A stretch of 64,000 nucleotides of DNA, taken from NCBI GenBank assembly GCA_964518595.1, contig CAZFHA010000014.1, positions 1 to 64,000 on the forward strand, written 5' to 3'. The notes under the pieces were generated by a model. That model had not been told where the DNA came from. It worked only from the letters and a program-made list of their open reading frames with translations, and searched no databases. Below are positions 41,665 to 51,002 of the stretch, one piece after another; the first letter of the stretch is position 1, and each line of letters begins with the position of its first letter. Position numbers and translations under genes: made by a program. The stretch comes from CAZFHA01 sp964518595 (GTDB taxonomy: Bacteria > Bacillota > Clostridia > Saccharofermentanales > Saccharofermentanaceae).

Positions 41665-42738
41665 TCAAAACAACTTTTTTTGATAGCTTGCCTCTGCTTT
41701 TTTCAGCATTTCTCGTGCGGCTTCCTCCGTGGGGAGACTGGCACAGAGCATCAATCCCTCCGGTTTAAGCTCTGCTAAAAGCGGATCAAGATCCTCCCAA
41801 GTGATATCAATATGAATTACCTTACCGGCAGCTTGGATTTTTTTCAGTATGGGAATCCAGTGAGCCGCTGTTGGGTTGCCGGCACCATAAACCCACTGAA
41901 TGCCTGTAAGAGAATCAATTTCCAGTAGCTTATCCAGGTGTTTTAAGGCACCCGGCCCGTCCAGATGAAAAATAGAAGCATCGTAAAGAGCAATCTCTTG
42001 TAAGACCACCGGTAGTACAAACTCATCGAACATCTCTTCCGAAAGCATACACATGAAATCACAAGATACGTTAAACCAGTTCCCCGGATGCCAGGCACTC
42101 ATCCAATGGGAACTACCTTTTTGGTGCTTTCCGGTCATAGCGAAAAGGCGTTTCATCATGTCTTGATAAAAGCCAAAAGCTTCTTGTGTACGCCTTTTCA
42201 CTTCATCGGGTTCGTCATACAGATCAAAGCATAATTCTTCCGGCCCCCGTAGGGATACCAAGCCGTCAAGTCCACCGTGCATGTCGGTAATCCCCACAAA
42301 ATAATCACCGGTCTTAGCATCTTCCACCAAGGCTTCAACAAGTTTTTCCATCCGTTGCCACCAAAGATTGGAATTTGGATCAAAGCGAAAAGCCTCACGC
42401 TCACTAAAGGGATTCGGCCCAGGATGAGCCCAGCTGGTATCTTCCCCAAAAACAATTTCACTACCCAAAACAGCACCAAAAAAATCCGGCCCGTAATTGG
42501 GGCAAAGCAAAGGATAACTTTCACCGGCATAATAGGTATGGGCAAATTTTTCCCGATTACTTTTAATAATATAGTCGGTATTAAGCCATTTCTCTTCCAA
42601 GGTCAACTTTGAAGGCTTTAGGTTGGCTGTACTCCCCTTTGGAGCTGTTACATGCAGCAGAGGGCGCTGATGATTTTCCTTGGCCCAGAACTCTTCATAA
42701 CGCTTAGAGACATTTTTAAAATCAATATCCTGATACAT
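41665..42738 (-). CDS. Uroporphyrinogen decarboxylase-fold protein in the sugar operon
   Basis: About 357 residues with the URO-D/cobalamin-methyltransferase type barrel. Recognisable parts are DMHGGLDGLVSLRGPEELCF, the strand IFHLDGPGALKHLDKLL and the end of the barrel, IHIDITWEDLDPLLAEL. The arginine-rich N-terminus needed for haem-pathway URO-D is not evident, so a decarboxylase of uroporphyrinogen is unlikely. The start at 42738 has GGAGG 8 nt upstream. It lies between the YesN regulator and the binding protein. The role in sugar use is unknown; methyl transfer or removal from a methylated sugar is speculation. Confidence 0.72.
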   Translation of the reverse strand: MYQDIDFKNVSKRYEEFWAKENHQRPLLHVTAPKGSTANLKPSKLTLEEKWLNTDYIIKSNREKFAHTYYAGESYPLLCPNYGPDFFGAVLGSEIVFGEDTSWAHPGPNPFSEREAFRFDPNSNLWWQRMEKLVEALVEDAKTGDYFVGITDMHGGLDGLVSLRGPEELCFDLYDEPDEVKRRTQEAFGFYQDMMKRLFAMTGKHQKGSSHWMSAWHPGNWFNVSCDFMCMLSEEMFDEFVLPVVLQEIALYDASIFHLDGPGALKHLDKLLEIDSLTGIQWVYGAGNPTAAHWIPILKKIQAAGKVIHIDITWEDLDPLLAELKPEGLMLCASLPTEEAAREMLKKAEASYQKKLF

Positions 42739-42818
42739 ATTCATCACCTCCGGCACATAGTAACCAAATTGCGCTCTAAAACATAGGGAAAATTCGCTTC
42801 AAGCTTGTAAAATATAAG

Positions 42819-44393
42819 CTATCGGTTTAAGGTACAAAATTCAGAAGGCGACAAACCATAATACTTTTTAAAACATTTGCTAAAGTAAGCGCCATCGGAA
42901 AAACCCACCTGAAGAGCTACCGCTGACAGTTTCATCCCTGTTTGGGTCAGTAACCTCTGGGCTTCATCAAGACGCACCTGCAAAATATAGTTAGTAATAG
43001 TATTTTTACATTCTTTTTTAAAAACTGCTCTTAAGTAGCTGGAATCAACGAACAGTTGCCGGGCAATAAATTGGGTCGACAATTCACTATTTCCATACTG
43101 TTCTTCGATAATAGTCTTGGCCTGCTGTGCCAACCGGGCTGAGCGGCGTAGCTTCTTCCCGGCTACACAGCTAATTGCCCCTCTATAGATATCCTCCACG
43201 TAAGACTGACAATCGCCTAACTGACGCTGCTGCCGCAAAGTAATAAAAGGCTGAAAGTCCTCTCCATAGGCCTCTTTTGGGGAAAGACCGATTCGACTAA
43301 GGTGACTTAGGCATAAATTAATTAAAGTAACACAAATTCCATAGACCTCTTCTTTACTTATCGCAAAGGCTAAAAGCTCTTGAAAAAAACTTGTAAAATA
43401 TTCCTGAATTTGCTTAATATCACCTTGTTTCAGCCCTTCACCTAAGAGACTTTCATCAATAATCGGGTGGCCATGATTCTGCCCCTGTCTTTGACTTTCC
43501 GCAGTGATAATCCATTGATTGGGCTGCCAAAATCGGTTCTCCAGAAGTTTGCTAACTTGAAAATACTGACTTTCTGCCTCTTGTAGCTGGGAAAAAGTAC
43601 CGCCGATTGCCGTTGCCACAGCTAAGCGCAGATGCTCCCGAATATTTTGGCAAAGCTCTGAAAGAACCGGTAAAAGAAAAGGCGGTTGCTCAGAGAAAAG
43701 CACCAAGCAAACAATGTCTTCTTTAGCCCCATTAAAAGCCAGATAACTAAGACCCTTGGCGGAGAAAAGTTCTTCTAAAATATTTCTGATGCTATAGCGC
43801 CAAAGATCAAAATGAGCCGTATTTTCAAAGTATTCATCTTGAAAATCCGCTGCCAGTAGAACAAACTGTCCAGCAGAAAAGGTGGTTCCTGATGCAGACG
43901 CAATTAATCCATCAATTTGAGCACGATACAAGGGGTAAGCCCCAGTAATTAACCCATGTAAATAGAATTGTTCCGCTAATTGGGAATGTTGAAACTGCTT
44001 TAAAGACTCTTCTTTTCTACGAGAAATATCTTCCGCTACCCCTTCTATAACCGCTACCAACTCTTGCGGTTCAAAGGGTTTTAGCAAATAATGCTTTACT
44101 CCCAGAGTTAAGGCCTGCCTGGCATATTCAAATTCGCTATGTCCGGTAACAAGAATAACTTCCAGAGGGGCAAAGTCTTGTTTCGCCTGTTCCGCAAAAG
44201 CTAAACCATCCATAAGAGGCATGTTTATATCTACCAGAGCAAGATCCACGGGATACTTTCGACATAATTCCAGCGCCTCCAGACCATTCTTAGCTGTTGC
44301 AACCACTGAAATGCCATACTGTTCATAATCTATGACCGTTTTAAGATAGCGTAAAAATATCTCTTCGTCTTCAACAAGAATAGCCTTAAGCAT
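42819..44393 (-). CDS. YesN-type response regulator (REC + AraC)
   Basis: 524 residues. The N-terminal receiver has EDEE near the start, the phospho-acceptor Asp55 in LALVDINMPLMDG, and VTGHSEF. The middle about 250 residues are a linker as in YesN proteins. The C-terminal AraC domain has FVDSSYLRAVFKKE and VGFSDGAYFSKCFKKYYGLS, with PSEF. It overlaps the sensor kinase gene by 8 bp and is expected to activate this sugar operon in response to the sensor. Confidence 0.93.
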   Translation of the reverse strand: MLKAILVEDEEIFLRYLKTVIDYEQYGISVVATAKNGLEALELCRKYPVDLALVDINMPLMDGLAFAEQAKQDFAPLEVILVTGHSEFEYARQALTLGVKHYLLKPFEPQELVAVIEGVAEDISRRKEESLKQFQHSQLAEQFYLHGLITGAYPLYRAQIDGLIASASGTTFSAGQFVLLAADFQDEYFENTAHFDLWRYSIRNILEELFSAKGLSYLAFNGAKEDIVCLVLFSEQPPFLLPVLSELCQNIREHLRLAVATAIGGTFSQLQEAESQYFQVSKLLENRFWQPNQWIITAESQRQGQNHGHPIIDESLLGEGLKQGDIKQIQEYFTSFFQELLAFAISKEEVYGICVTLINLCLSHLSRIGLSPKEAYGEDFQPFITLRQQRQLGDCQSYVEDIYRGAISCVAGKKLRRSARLAQQAKTIIEEQYGNSELSTQFIARQLFVDSSYLRAVFKKECKNTITNYILQVRLDEAQRLLTQTGMKLSAVALQVGFSDGAYFSKCFKKYYGLSPSEFCTLNR

Positions 44394-46149
44394 CTGCTTC
44401 CCTCCTGAGTATACTTTGCCGTGGCAAGTGTAGAATGACCTGAGTTACAGCTCCAGCTTTCAAGATAATACCGTACTTATCCCCATAATGTAGTTTAAGC
44501 CGCTGATGAACATTCAGTAGGCCAAAGGACTTACTATCCCTTTGGCATAAAAGCTCATCGGGATGGTTTTGTGAAAAACCCACCCCATTATCTTCAACAT
44601 AGATATACAAATCCCCTTCTTCACTCACTGCAAAAATACGAATATGACCTGGTTTACCTAAAGGCTTAATACCGTGGTAAATTGCATTTTCAACTAAAGG
44701 TTGAATGGAGAGCTTTAAAATCGCATTATCAAGCCATCTATTGTCTACCTCTATTTCATATGTGAGTATATCATGGTAACGGATGGTCTGAATTTTTAAG
44801 TAGTCCTGAATATTTCTTAATTCCCGCTCTAAACTAATCTCCTCTTGTCCAGAGCTTAGTGCAACACGATAAAAATCCGCCAAGGCCTTAATAGTCTCTT
44901 TAGCCGCCTCTTTTTCGCCTAAATGAGAAAGAACATAAGCAGTATCTAAGGTATTGTAAAGAAAGTGGGGTTGAATCTGGCTTTGAAGGAGAGCCAGTTC
45001 GTGCTTACGCTTTTCTTTCTGCTCCCATCTAACTTTTTCAATCAGCTGATCAATCTCTTCCATCATAGATGAAAAATTTTGCTGAAGCAGGCTGATTTCA
45101 TTTTTAGCCTGAGGCAGATGTTCTTCAGAACCATGAGCCTTTCTAATAAGACTGATTTTGGTACAAAGCCTTAAGATAGGCCGAGTAAGCAAAGTTGAAA
45201 AGGTAAAGGCCAAAAGTAAAGACAGAGCAAAGAGACCCAAAGCAATTAGCAGCATGAAACTACCTATAACCATCTTATTGGGTAGCAGCTCATCCACAGG
45301 AACAGAATAAACCAGTCGAATGTTCAGTTCAGGGAAACTATCCTCTACCTGAATATACTCCCGACCGGCTATTTGTACGGAATTGTCTTTATCTGTAACC
45401 GCTGGAAAAGAATTGTCTTTTAAAAACTCAGACCCCTCTGTGGCCATGAGAATTTTGCCAGAAGAATCCATCAAAGCATAGGCGGAGTGAGGCGTAAATT
45501 GAAGTTCATTAAAGCTATACTGCATAGTAGCCTCGTCTAAAAGTACGAATAAGCTACCTAAATAATCACCACTATCAATGTCTACGACTTTTTTTGCCAA
45601 AAACGGACCGGCAAAACCATCCGCCCCGGTTGCAAAACTTTGGTAGGAGCTCATAGGCAGCCAAAAGGCCTTACTGCTGCTTTCCTTTACAGTCTTAAGT
45701 AAAGCTCGGTTATCTTGTTGAGCAAATTGATTGGCAATAAGTAAGTCTGAACTGAATATGCGTCCAAATTGATCGCAAAATAAACTGGCTTTCACATCTG
45801 AAAAGGCCGCTGCACCATAGTTCAGCTGCCTTTCTACTAAGTTTTTCTGACGAATATCTAAGGGTTCTCCGGCCACCTTTAAAAAATCAAGACCATTGAG
45901 ACCAATTAACATCATATTGGCAGAGCTCTCGGCATTTCTAAGACTATTAGCCAGGCTATTTTTTACCACCCCTAAGTTATTGCCGGCCGCTAAAGAGGTA
46001 TAGTTAAGCACCAGATACCGGCTAAGCCAGTTATTTCCCCATAACATAGAAGCTAGGACAAGTAAAACTAAAAGCACATACCCACTAAGGATCTGCCAGC
46101 GAATATTTATCTGTCCAAAACCAGAAATGGCTCGAGAAACTATCTTCAC
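44386..46149 (-). CDS. YesM-type sensor histidine kinase
   Basis: 587 residues. Membrane helices at about 20-42 and 290-315 bound an extracellular sensor domain of about 245 residues. A HAMP region and the His_kinase motif LQSQIQPHFLYNTLDTAYVL (phospho-His) follow, then the ATPase motifs LVENAIYHGI and IYVEDNGVGF. The start is a GTG at 46149 without a strong ribosome site. A minus-strand TATAAT lies about 40 bp upstream. It probably senses an extracellular sugar or a binding protein and phosphorylates the adjacent YesN protein. Confidence 0.92.
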   Translation of the reverse strand: MKIVSRAISGFGQINIRWQILSGYVLLVLLVLASMLWGNNWLSRYLVLNYTSLAAGNNLGVVKNSLANSLRNAESSANMMLIGLNGLDFLKVAGEPLDIRQKNLVERQLNYGAAAFSDVKASLFCDQFGRIFSSDLLIANQFAQQDNRALLKTVKESSSKAFWLPMSSYQSFATGADGFAGPFLAKKVVDIDSGDYLGSLFVLLDEATMQYSFNELQFTPHSAYALMDSSGKILMATEGSEFLKDNSFPAVTDKDNSVQIAGREYIQVEDSFPELNIRLVYSVPVDELLPNKMVIGSFMLLIALGLFALSLLLAFTFSTLLTRPILRLCTKISLIRKAHGSEEHLPQAKNEISLLQQNFSSMMEEIDQLIEKVRWEQKEKRKHELALLQSQIQPHFLYNTLDTAYVLSHLGEKEAAKETIKALADFYRVALSSGQEEISLERELRNIQDYLKIQTIRYHDILTYEIEVDNRWLDNAILKLSIQPLVENAIYHGIKPLGKPGHIRIFAVSEEGDLYIYVEDNGVGFSQNHPDELLCQRDSKSFGLLNVHQRLKLHYGDKYGIILKAGAVTQVILHLPRQSILRREADA

Positions 46150-46229
46150 AACATGTCTTCGCTTTCATTTGGAATATAATCACCTGCATTATACTCTCTT
46201 TCAGACAAAAAATGAAAGCCGATTTCCAG

Positions 46230-47738
46230 TTATTTTCGCACTTTGTAGGGAGATCCCATGCCTAAACCTTTGCCCGGTTTAAGAGGTAGCTCTAAGACAA
46301 AAGTAGCACCGCCTCCGGGGGTATCAAGAATTGAAAGGTCGCCTTGGTGGGTTAATGCCAGTTCCTTAGCCACCGCCAGCCCCAGACCAAAATGATCCCG
46401 CTGATTGCGACTTTTATCTGAACGGTAAAAACGTTCAAAAATTCTGCGTTTTTCTTCGTCATTTACCCCTTCACCGTGGTCAATTACTGAAATAGTCACT
46501 TTATTGCGCTTAACCGCTGCCTTCAGGACTACTTCACTCTGGGCCGGAGCGTAGCGCAAGGCATTATCCAGCAAGACTGCCAAAATCTGCATAATTCGAT
46601 CTTCATCCCCTTTAATAGTGGGCAGGCTGGTGTCAGGAAGTTCTAGTTTCAGATGCAAATTATTCTTACTCATCAGACTGTAATAACGTTCGACAGATTC
46701 AATTAAGACAGTATCCAAATCAATATCTTCCAAACGCAGCTGCCAACTGGCCACATCGCCTCCGGCCAGAATCAATAGATCATTTACCAACCGACCCATT
46801 CGCTCTGATTCTGCCTGAGCCGCTTTATAGAAACGTTCAGCTTTAGCCTGATCTGCTCCTCCCAAAGCCGCTGCCAGACTGCTGTTAATCGCCGCCAAAG
46901 GACTTCTGAGTTCGTGACTGGCAGCAGCAATAAACTCTTTCTGCGATTCAAGATTTTTCTCCGTGGAACGTAGTACAATCCGAGCTAGAAACCAGTTAAT
47001 AACCAACAAGACCAGGATTCCAGCCAACCATATTCCGCCATAGGTAAAATATAACATCAGCATTTGCTGATTCGCCCTTTGGGTATCTTGAAGAATAGCG
47101 ATATTCATGATCGGCTCATTCTCAGAAATAAAGCCTTGGAGCATTACACTTTGAAATGTTCCACCATAATACTCTCCAATTTGACCAACATAGATCACGG
47201 CAGAATAGCCGCCAACAGGAACGTCAATCGCATATTCTGAGCTCACGGCTTCCTCCCCTGATTCCACTGCCTGTGCCGAAATAATGGCGGAAGAAGTCGT
47301 GATCGGGGAAGCAATTGCTATATTAGAAGAATTGATAACCCCTAATCGATCCATAAAAAAAGCGGTTACCCCTTGTGTTGTGATGTCTTCCTGATTGGTT
47401 GTTCCACTAGCCACTTCTTGCTCTAAATATTTCCATAAAAGTTGTCTGTCTAATTCCGTTCTCCACCCCGGAGGAAAATCAACCAGACTACCATCTTGTT
47501 CCAATATAACGATAGCCTGATTATCTTTTTCGAAAGTAGTAAACCAGTCCTCGTCAAACTCCTTCTGTACCGACAAACGAAATAGAACTTGGTCAACAGT
47601 ATTGCTAAAACTCAGGCTCTGGCTCTCTTTCTCCTGACCTACGGCCATATAGAGAGCAAAGGCCATGGCACCGGTTAGAGAAAGAGCCGTGAGCAAAGTA
47701 AAAATCAGAGTTAAGCGTCTACGGAGCTTATTTAACAT
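46230..47738 (-). CDS. Sensor histidine kinase of an OmpR-type two-component system
   Basis: 502 residues. The first helix is at about 10-33, an extracytoplasmic domain of about 195 residues follows, and the second helix is at about 230-250. The H-box is AAASHELRSPLAAIN, the N-box ILAVLLDNALRYAPA, the G-boxes VIDHGEGVNDEEKRRIFERF and DHFGLGLAVAKEL. No clear HAMP domain is visible between helix two and the H-box. The gene overlaps the response regulator by 7 bp. It faces the hybrid transport operon, which it probably controls. Confidence 0.93.
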   Translation of the reverse strand: MLNKLRRRLTLIFTLLTALSLTGAMAFALYMAVGQEKESQSLSFSNTVDQVLFRLSVQKEFDEDWFTTFEKDNQAIVILEQDGSLVDFPPGWRTELDRQLLWKYLEQEVASGTTNQEDITTQGVTAFFMDRLGVINSSNIAIASPITTSSAIISAQAVESGEEAVSSEYAIDVPVGGYSAVIYVGQIGEYYGGTFQSVMLQGFISENEPIMNIAILQDTQRANQQMLMLYFTYGGIWLAGILVLLVINWFLARIVLRSTEKNLESQKEFIAAASHELRSPLAAINSSLAAALGGADQAKAERFYKAAQAESERMGRLVNDLLILAGGDVASWQLRLEDIDLDTVLIESVERYYSLMSKNNLHLKLELPDTSLPTIKGDEDRIMQILAVLLDNALRYAPAQSEVVLKAAVKRNKVTISVIDHGEGVNDEEKRRIFERFYRSDKSRNQRDHFGLGLAVAKELALTHQGDLSILDTPGGGATFVLELPLKPGKGLGMGSPYKVRK

Positions 47739-48412
47739 GATTGCTCCTCCAACCGATAGCCTACCCCACGAACAGTAACTAGCTTCATACGGTCGCTTAC
47801 CGAGTCCAAACGACGGCGGATAAAATGGGCGTAGCTGTCTAAAATAGAATCATCCACATCTGCATCCGGCCCCCAAATTCTGCCAAAAAGCAGACTCCGG
47901 CTTAAGGCCTGTCCCCCGTTCTCCATAAGAAAACCTAAAAACTCTCCTTCTTTTTTGGACAGGGTACAGCGTGCCTTATCACCTTCTAGGGTTAAGGCAT
48001 CTTTATCTAAAACTAAAGTTCCAAAAGTAATTTCTTGACGTTTGCGAATGGAACCGGGGCGCCTGGCCAAGGCTCGCACTCGAGCTAAAAGCTCACGCAC
48101 ATCAAAGGGCTTTACCAGATAGTCATCGGCACCGGCATCTAGACCATCCACCCGATCCCCAATCCGATCTAAGGCAGTCATGAGAATAACCGGAGTATGA
48201 ATGCCCTTAAGCCGAGCTTGTCGCAGTACTGACAGCCCATCCAGTTCCGGGAGCATTCGATCTAAGATCACCAGATCATAAGCACTCTCAACCATATAAT
48301 AGAGTCCCAACTCTCCGTCTGGGGAGTGGTCGACTTCATAGCCTGCTTGGCGGAGTTGTTCTACAGTAGCTTCTGCTAAAGCCATATTGTCTTCTATTAG
48401 TAAAATTCTCAC
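47732..48412 (-). CDS. OmpR/PhoB-family response regulator
   Basis: 226 residues. The receiver has LLIEDNMALAEATVEQL, Asp51 in LVILDRMLPELDG, VILMTALD and the Lys in DDYLVKPF. The winged-helix domain has LSKKEGEFLGFLMENGGQAL and YAHFIRRRLD, ending VRGVGYRLEE. Its own promoter has a perfect TATAAT at 48500-48505 and a -35 zone covered by ACCTTAA heptamers, consistent with autoregulation. Confidence 0.95.
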   Translation of the reverse strand: MRILLIEDNMALAEATVEQLRQAGYEVDHSPDGELGLYYMVESAYDLVILDRMLPELDGLSVLRQARLKGIHTPVILMTALDRIGDRVDGLDAGADDYLVKPFDVRELLARVRALARRPGSIRKRQEITFGTLVLDKDALTLEGDKARCTLSKKEGEFLGFLMENGGQALSRSLLFGRIWGPDADVDDSILDSYAHFIRRRLDSVSDRMKLVTVRGVGYRLEEQSC

Positions 48413-48499
48413 AAAGCTCTCCTACTTATATGCTTACATTGTCTGCCTTTTTATTGTTGGTAGAGACTGATTACCCAGTAAATTTACTTTCACCGTTCT

Positions 48500-48567
48500 A
48501 TTATACCGACTTTAAAACAATAAACCTTAAAAAAACCTTAAAAAATTCTTGAAGGTTTCTTTAAGGT
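48500..48567. promoter_or_regulatory. Divergent promoter region with four ACCTTAA-type response-regulator sites
   Basis: Plus-strand ACCTTAA at 48524-48530 and 48535-48541 are separated by 4 bp. Minus-strand ACCTTAA (48561-48567) and ACCTTCA (48550-48556) are also 4 bp apart. The 7+4 spacing (11-bp period) is the standard direct-repeat layout for OmpR/PhoB-type dimers. One pair overlaps the -35 zone of the response regulator's promoter (minus-strand TATAAT 48500-48505); the other lies upstream of the plus-strand operon. Confidence 0.75.
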
Positions 48568-48647
48568 TCTTTCAGCTACACTCAAAAACAAAAGCCGGAC
48601 ACACAGCAAGACGAAACACAATACCGGCACGAAAGGAGTATGACAGA

Positions 48648-51002
48648 ATGAAAAAACTTAAAGGAGGGCTTTGTCTATTGTTATCCGGACTGATTTTCAG
48701 CCTTGCGGCCTGTGCTCCCGCCGCATCCGGAAGTGAAAGTCAAAGCGGAGGTAGCGAAGCAACTACCCAAGGTCGTTATGTCGAAACAAATATTACCCCT
48801 GATAGCAGCCAAAATACGCCCTATATGTACCAAGGTGAAAATAATACCTTAGGAGCCTATAGTGAAGACTTTAGTAAACATTACGAAAGTTCTGATGGTG
48901 GCAAAACCTGGAAAACTACAGAAGGTCCCGGGGTTAAAAATCCTGAACTCAGTCAACTATCCCCCTCAGGAAATTATAGCATCTCACCGCAAGGTGATAT
49001 TTTTACCGAAACCTACAGTATAGATCCTACCACCGGCCAGTCCGGTGACGGGAAAGTATATAAATACAGCCGTGACGGTAAAAAAGAGACCTTTTCTGTT
49101 CCAGAATTAGATGAAGCTAAAGAAAAAGGTGATGTTGTCTCTCTGGCTCAGTTGAAAGCACTGCCCCAAAACCGCCTACTTCTGAGTTGGTTCACCTTAA
49201 AGGATCAGGTAACACCGGAAAGTTCAACTTCAGACCCCAGCGACAGTCAACCGGCAGCCAGCGAAGCCTCTGCCAGTTCTGAAGACAAAGAGCAGTCCTT
49301 TGCTCCCTCTATAACCGGGTCAGGATCTGCCCTTTATGACACCTTAGGCTTCAAATCCGTAGCTGATCTGAAAGAAGATAATTTTTTCCTTTCCACTGCC
49401 GATGCCAATAATTTCTATTTCCTTTCTATGGACAACAAACTCAAAGGTTTCAAGCTTTCCGATGGAAGCAGCCTGTCTTTAGATAAAGAGTTAAAAATTC
49501 CTATGGATGAGTCTTTCGGATTTTCTCAAATTTTTACAGACGGTGAAGAAAATTTTTATCTTATCACAGCTAAAGGTATCTTCAAGTTAGGTGCTGAGGA
49601 ACCAGAAAAAATTATGGACGGCATTGAATATGCCTTCGGTAATAGTAATAGCGTGGTTTCTCAAATTTTAGTCAGCGGAAAAAGCTTTATTCTTGCCTTA
49701 AAAGAAGGCGATACCACGGGATTTTACCGCTATGACTGGGATGAAAACGCCAAGATTAGCCCAGAAAACACCCTAACGATTTGGAGCTTAAGAGATTCTG
49801 ATTTTCTTCGTTCCGTGATTGCCCTCTATAAAAAGACCAATCCAGACGTGTATGTTAAGTTAGAGGTCGCTTTAGCAGAAGATAGTGCTCAGACTGTAGA
49901 TGACGCAATACGCAGCTTAAACACTCGTCTCTTGGCCGGTAGCGGACCGGATATCCTCTTACTGGACAATACCCCGATTGAATCCTATATCTCCCAGGGT
50001 CTGCTAGAAAACATTGAATCCCTCATTGATGTAAAGGATATTTATTCTAACCTCATCGATGCGTACAAAACCGATAAAGGCATCTTTGCCCTCCCCGGTC
50101 GCTTTAAGCTCCCATTACTATCAGGCGCTCAAAGTTCAGTGGAAAATATCAAGACTATTGAAGATTTCATTAAAGCCGTTGAAGCCGGTTCAAATGCCTC
50201 TCCTGCCATGGGATCAACTGATCTTGAGCCAACCCAAGAATCTGGGAATAAAGATAATCTCCCTTTTACATCCTTCAGTGACTTTAACGAATGGTTTGAT
50301 CTATTGTTCGCTACCAGTGCCTCTGGAATTTTCCAGAATCAGCAAATTGACAAAGCCCAGTTAGAGGCCTTCCTCGCAGGACTGAAAAAAGTATCTGATC
50401 ATTATAAGCTAACCGAAAAATCAGCCGAAGGCGGTATGGGTGTAGTTTTCGGTAGTGGTGCCGGTGATGCCACAGCCTTAAGCGGTTCTGCCAGTGGACT
50501 GCTCATGGAGCAGAGCCAAAGTGCCGCCTACTTAGCCGAAAATCTCTTAACATTGCGCTTTTTGGCAGCCGGTAAGGGTATGACGAATCAAGTCTTTAAC
50601 GGTTACACTCCCGGAAGCTTTAAGCCTACCAATATCTTGGCTATGAGCGCTTCTTCTAAAGTAAAATCCCATGCCGAAAACTTTATTAAAGCAGCTTTCT
50701 CCCCAGAAGCTCAAGGCGTTAGAGTCTCCGGTGGCTTACCTGTTAGCCAAAAGGGTATGGAAAAACAAATTGAAGCAGTAAAACAGCTAGACTTAGGTCA
50801 AAGTGTTGGTGAATCGAGTGACTTGTCAGTGGATTTCAATAAGCTCTTAGCCAATCTTACAACCCCCTTCTCAACAGACGAAACCTTAACAAATACAGTA
50901 AAAACAACGGCAGAAAAATATTGTCGTGGTGAAATGAGCCTAGAAGAGGCGGTGAAGAAAATTGAGCAAGATTCCAAGAACTACTTGGCGGAACGCCGCT
51001 AA
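48648..51002 (+). CDS. Solute-binding lipoprotein with an N-terminal propeller-like region
   Basis: 784 residues. ATG 48648 has AAAGGAG upstream; the longer frame from 48549 would run through the operator. A lipoprotein signal ends in SLAAC (Cys22). Residues about 45-370 look like a beta-propeller or sensor domain: an Asp-box (SSDGGKTWKTTE) and blade-like strands such as DGEENFYLITAKGIFKL, broken by a Ser-rich linker near 190-225. Residues about 380-784 are an ABC solute-binding domain: LTIWSLRDSDFLRSVIALYK, GSGPDILLLDN, and SGGLPVSQKGME at the end. Unusually long for a binding protein. First gene of an operon under the adjacent two-component system. Confidence 0.85.
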   Translation: MKKLKGGLCLLLSGLIFSLAACAPAASGSESQSGGSEATTQGRYVETNITPDSSQNTPYMYQGENNTLGAYSEDFSKHYESSDGGKTWKTTEGPGVKNPELSQLSPSGNYSISPQGDIFTETYSIDPTTGQSGDGKVYKYSRDGKKETFSVPELDEAKEKGDVVSLAQLKALPQNRLLLSWFTLKDQVTPESSTSDPSDSQPAASEASASSEDKEQSFAPSITGSGSALYDTLGFKSVADLKEDNFFLSTADANNFYFLSMDNKLKGFKLSDGSSLSLDKELKIPMDESFGFSQIFTDGEENFYLITAKGIFKLGAEEPEKIMDGIEYAFGNSNSVVSQILVSGKSFILALKEGDTTGFYRYDWDENAKISPENTLTIWSLRDSDFLRSVIALYKKTNPDVYVKLEVALAEDSAQTVDDAIRSLNTRLLAGSGPDILLLDNTPIESYISQGLLENIESLIDVKDIYSNLIDAYKTDKGIFALPGRFKLPLLSGAQSSVENIKTIEDFIKAVEAGSNASPAMGSTDLEPTQESGNKDNLPFTSFSDFNEWFDLLFATSASGIFQNQQIDKAQLEAFLAGLKKVSDHYKLTEKSAEGGMGVVFGSGAGDATALSGSASGLLMEQSQSAAYLAENLLTLRFLAAGKGMTNQVFNGYTPGSFKPTNILAMSASSKVKSHAENFIKAAFSPEAQGVRVSGGLPVSQKGMEKQIEAVKQLDLGQSVGESSDLSVDFNKLLANLTTPFSTDETLTNTVKTTAEKYCRGEMSLEEAVKKIEQDSKNYLAERR

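Noticed and set aside
41665..42738. Haem-pathway uroporphyrinogen decarboxylase (hemE)
   Set aside because: The N-terminal arginine-rich substrate motif is not evident and the gene sits in a sugar operon without other haem genes.
50962..51002. Overlap of binding-protein and permease genes as a frameshift in one fused gene
   Set aside because: The binding-protein domain ends normally and the permease is a complete family member with a basic N-terminus, so coupled genes are more likely.
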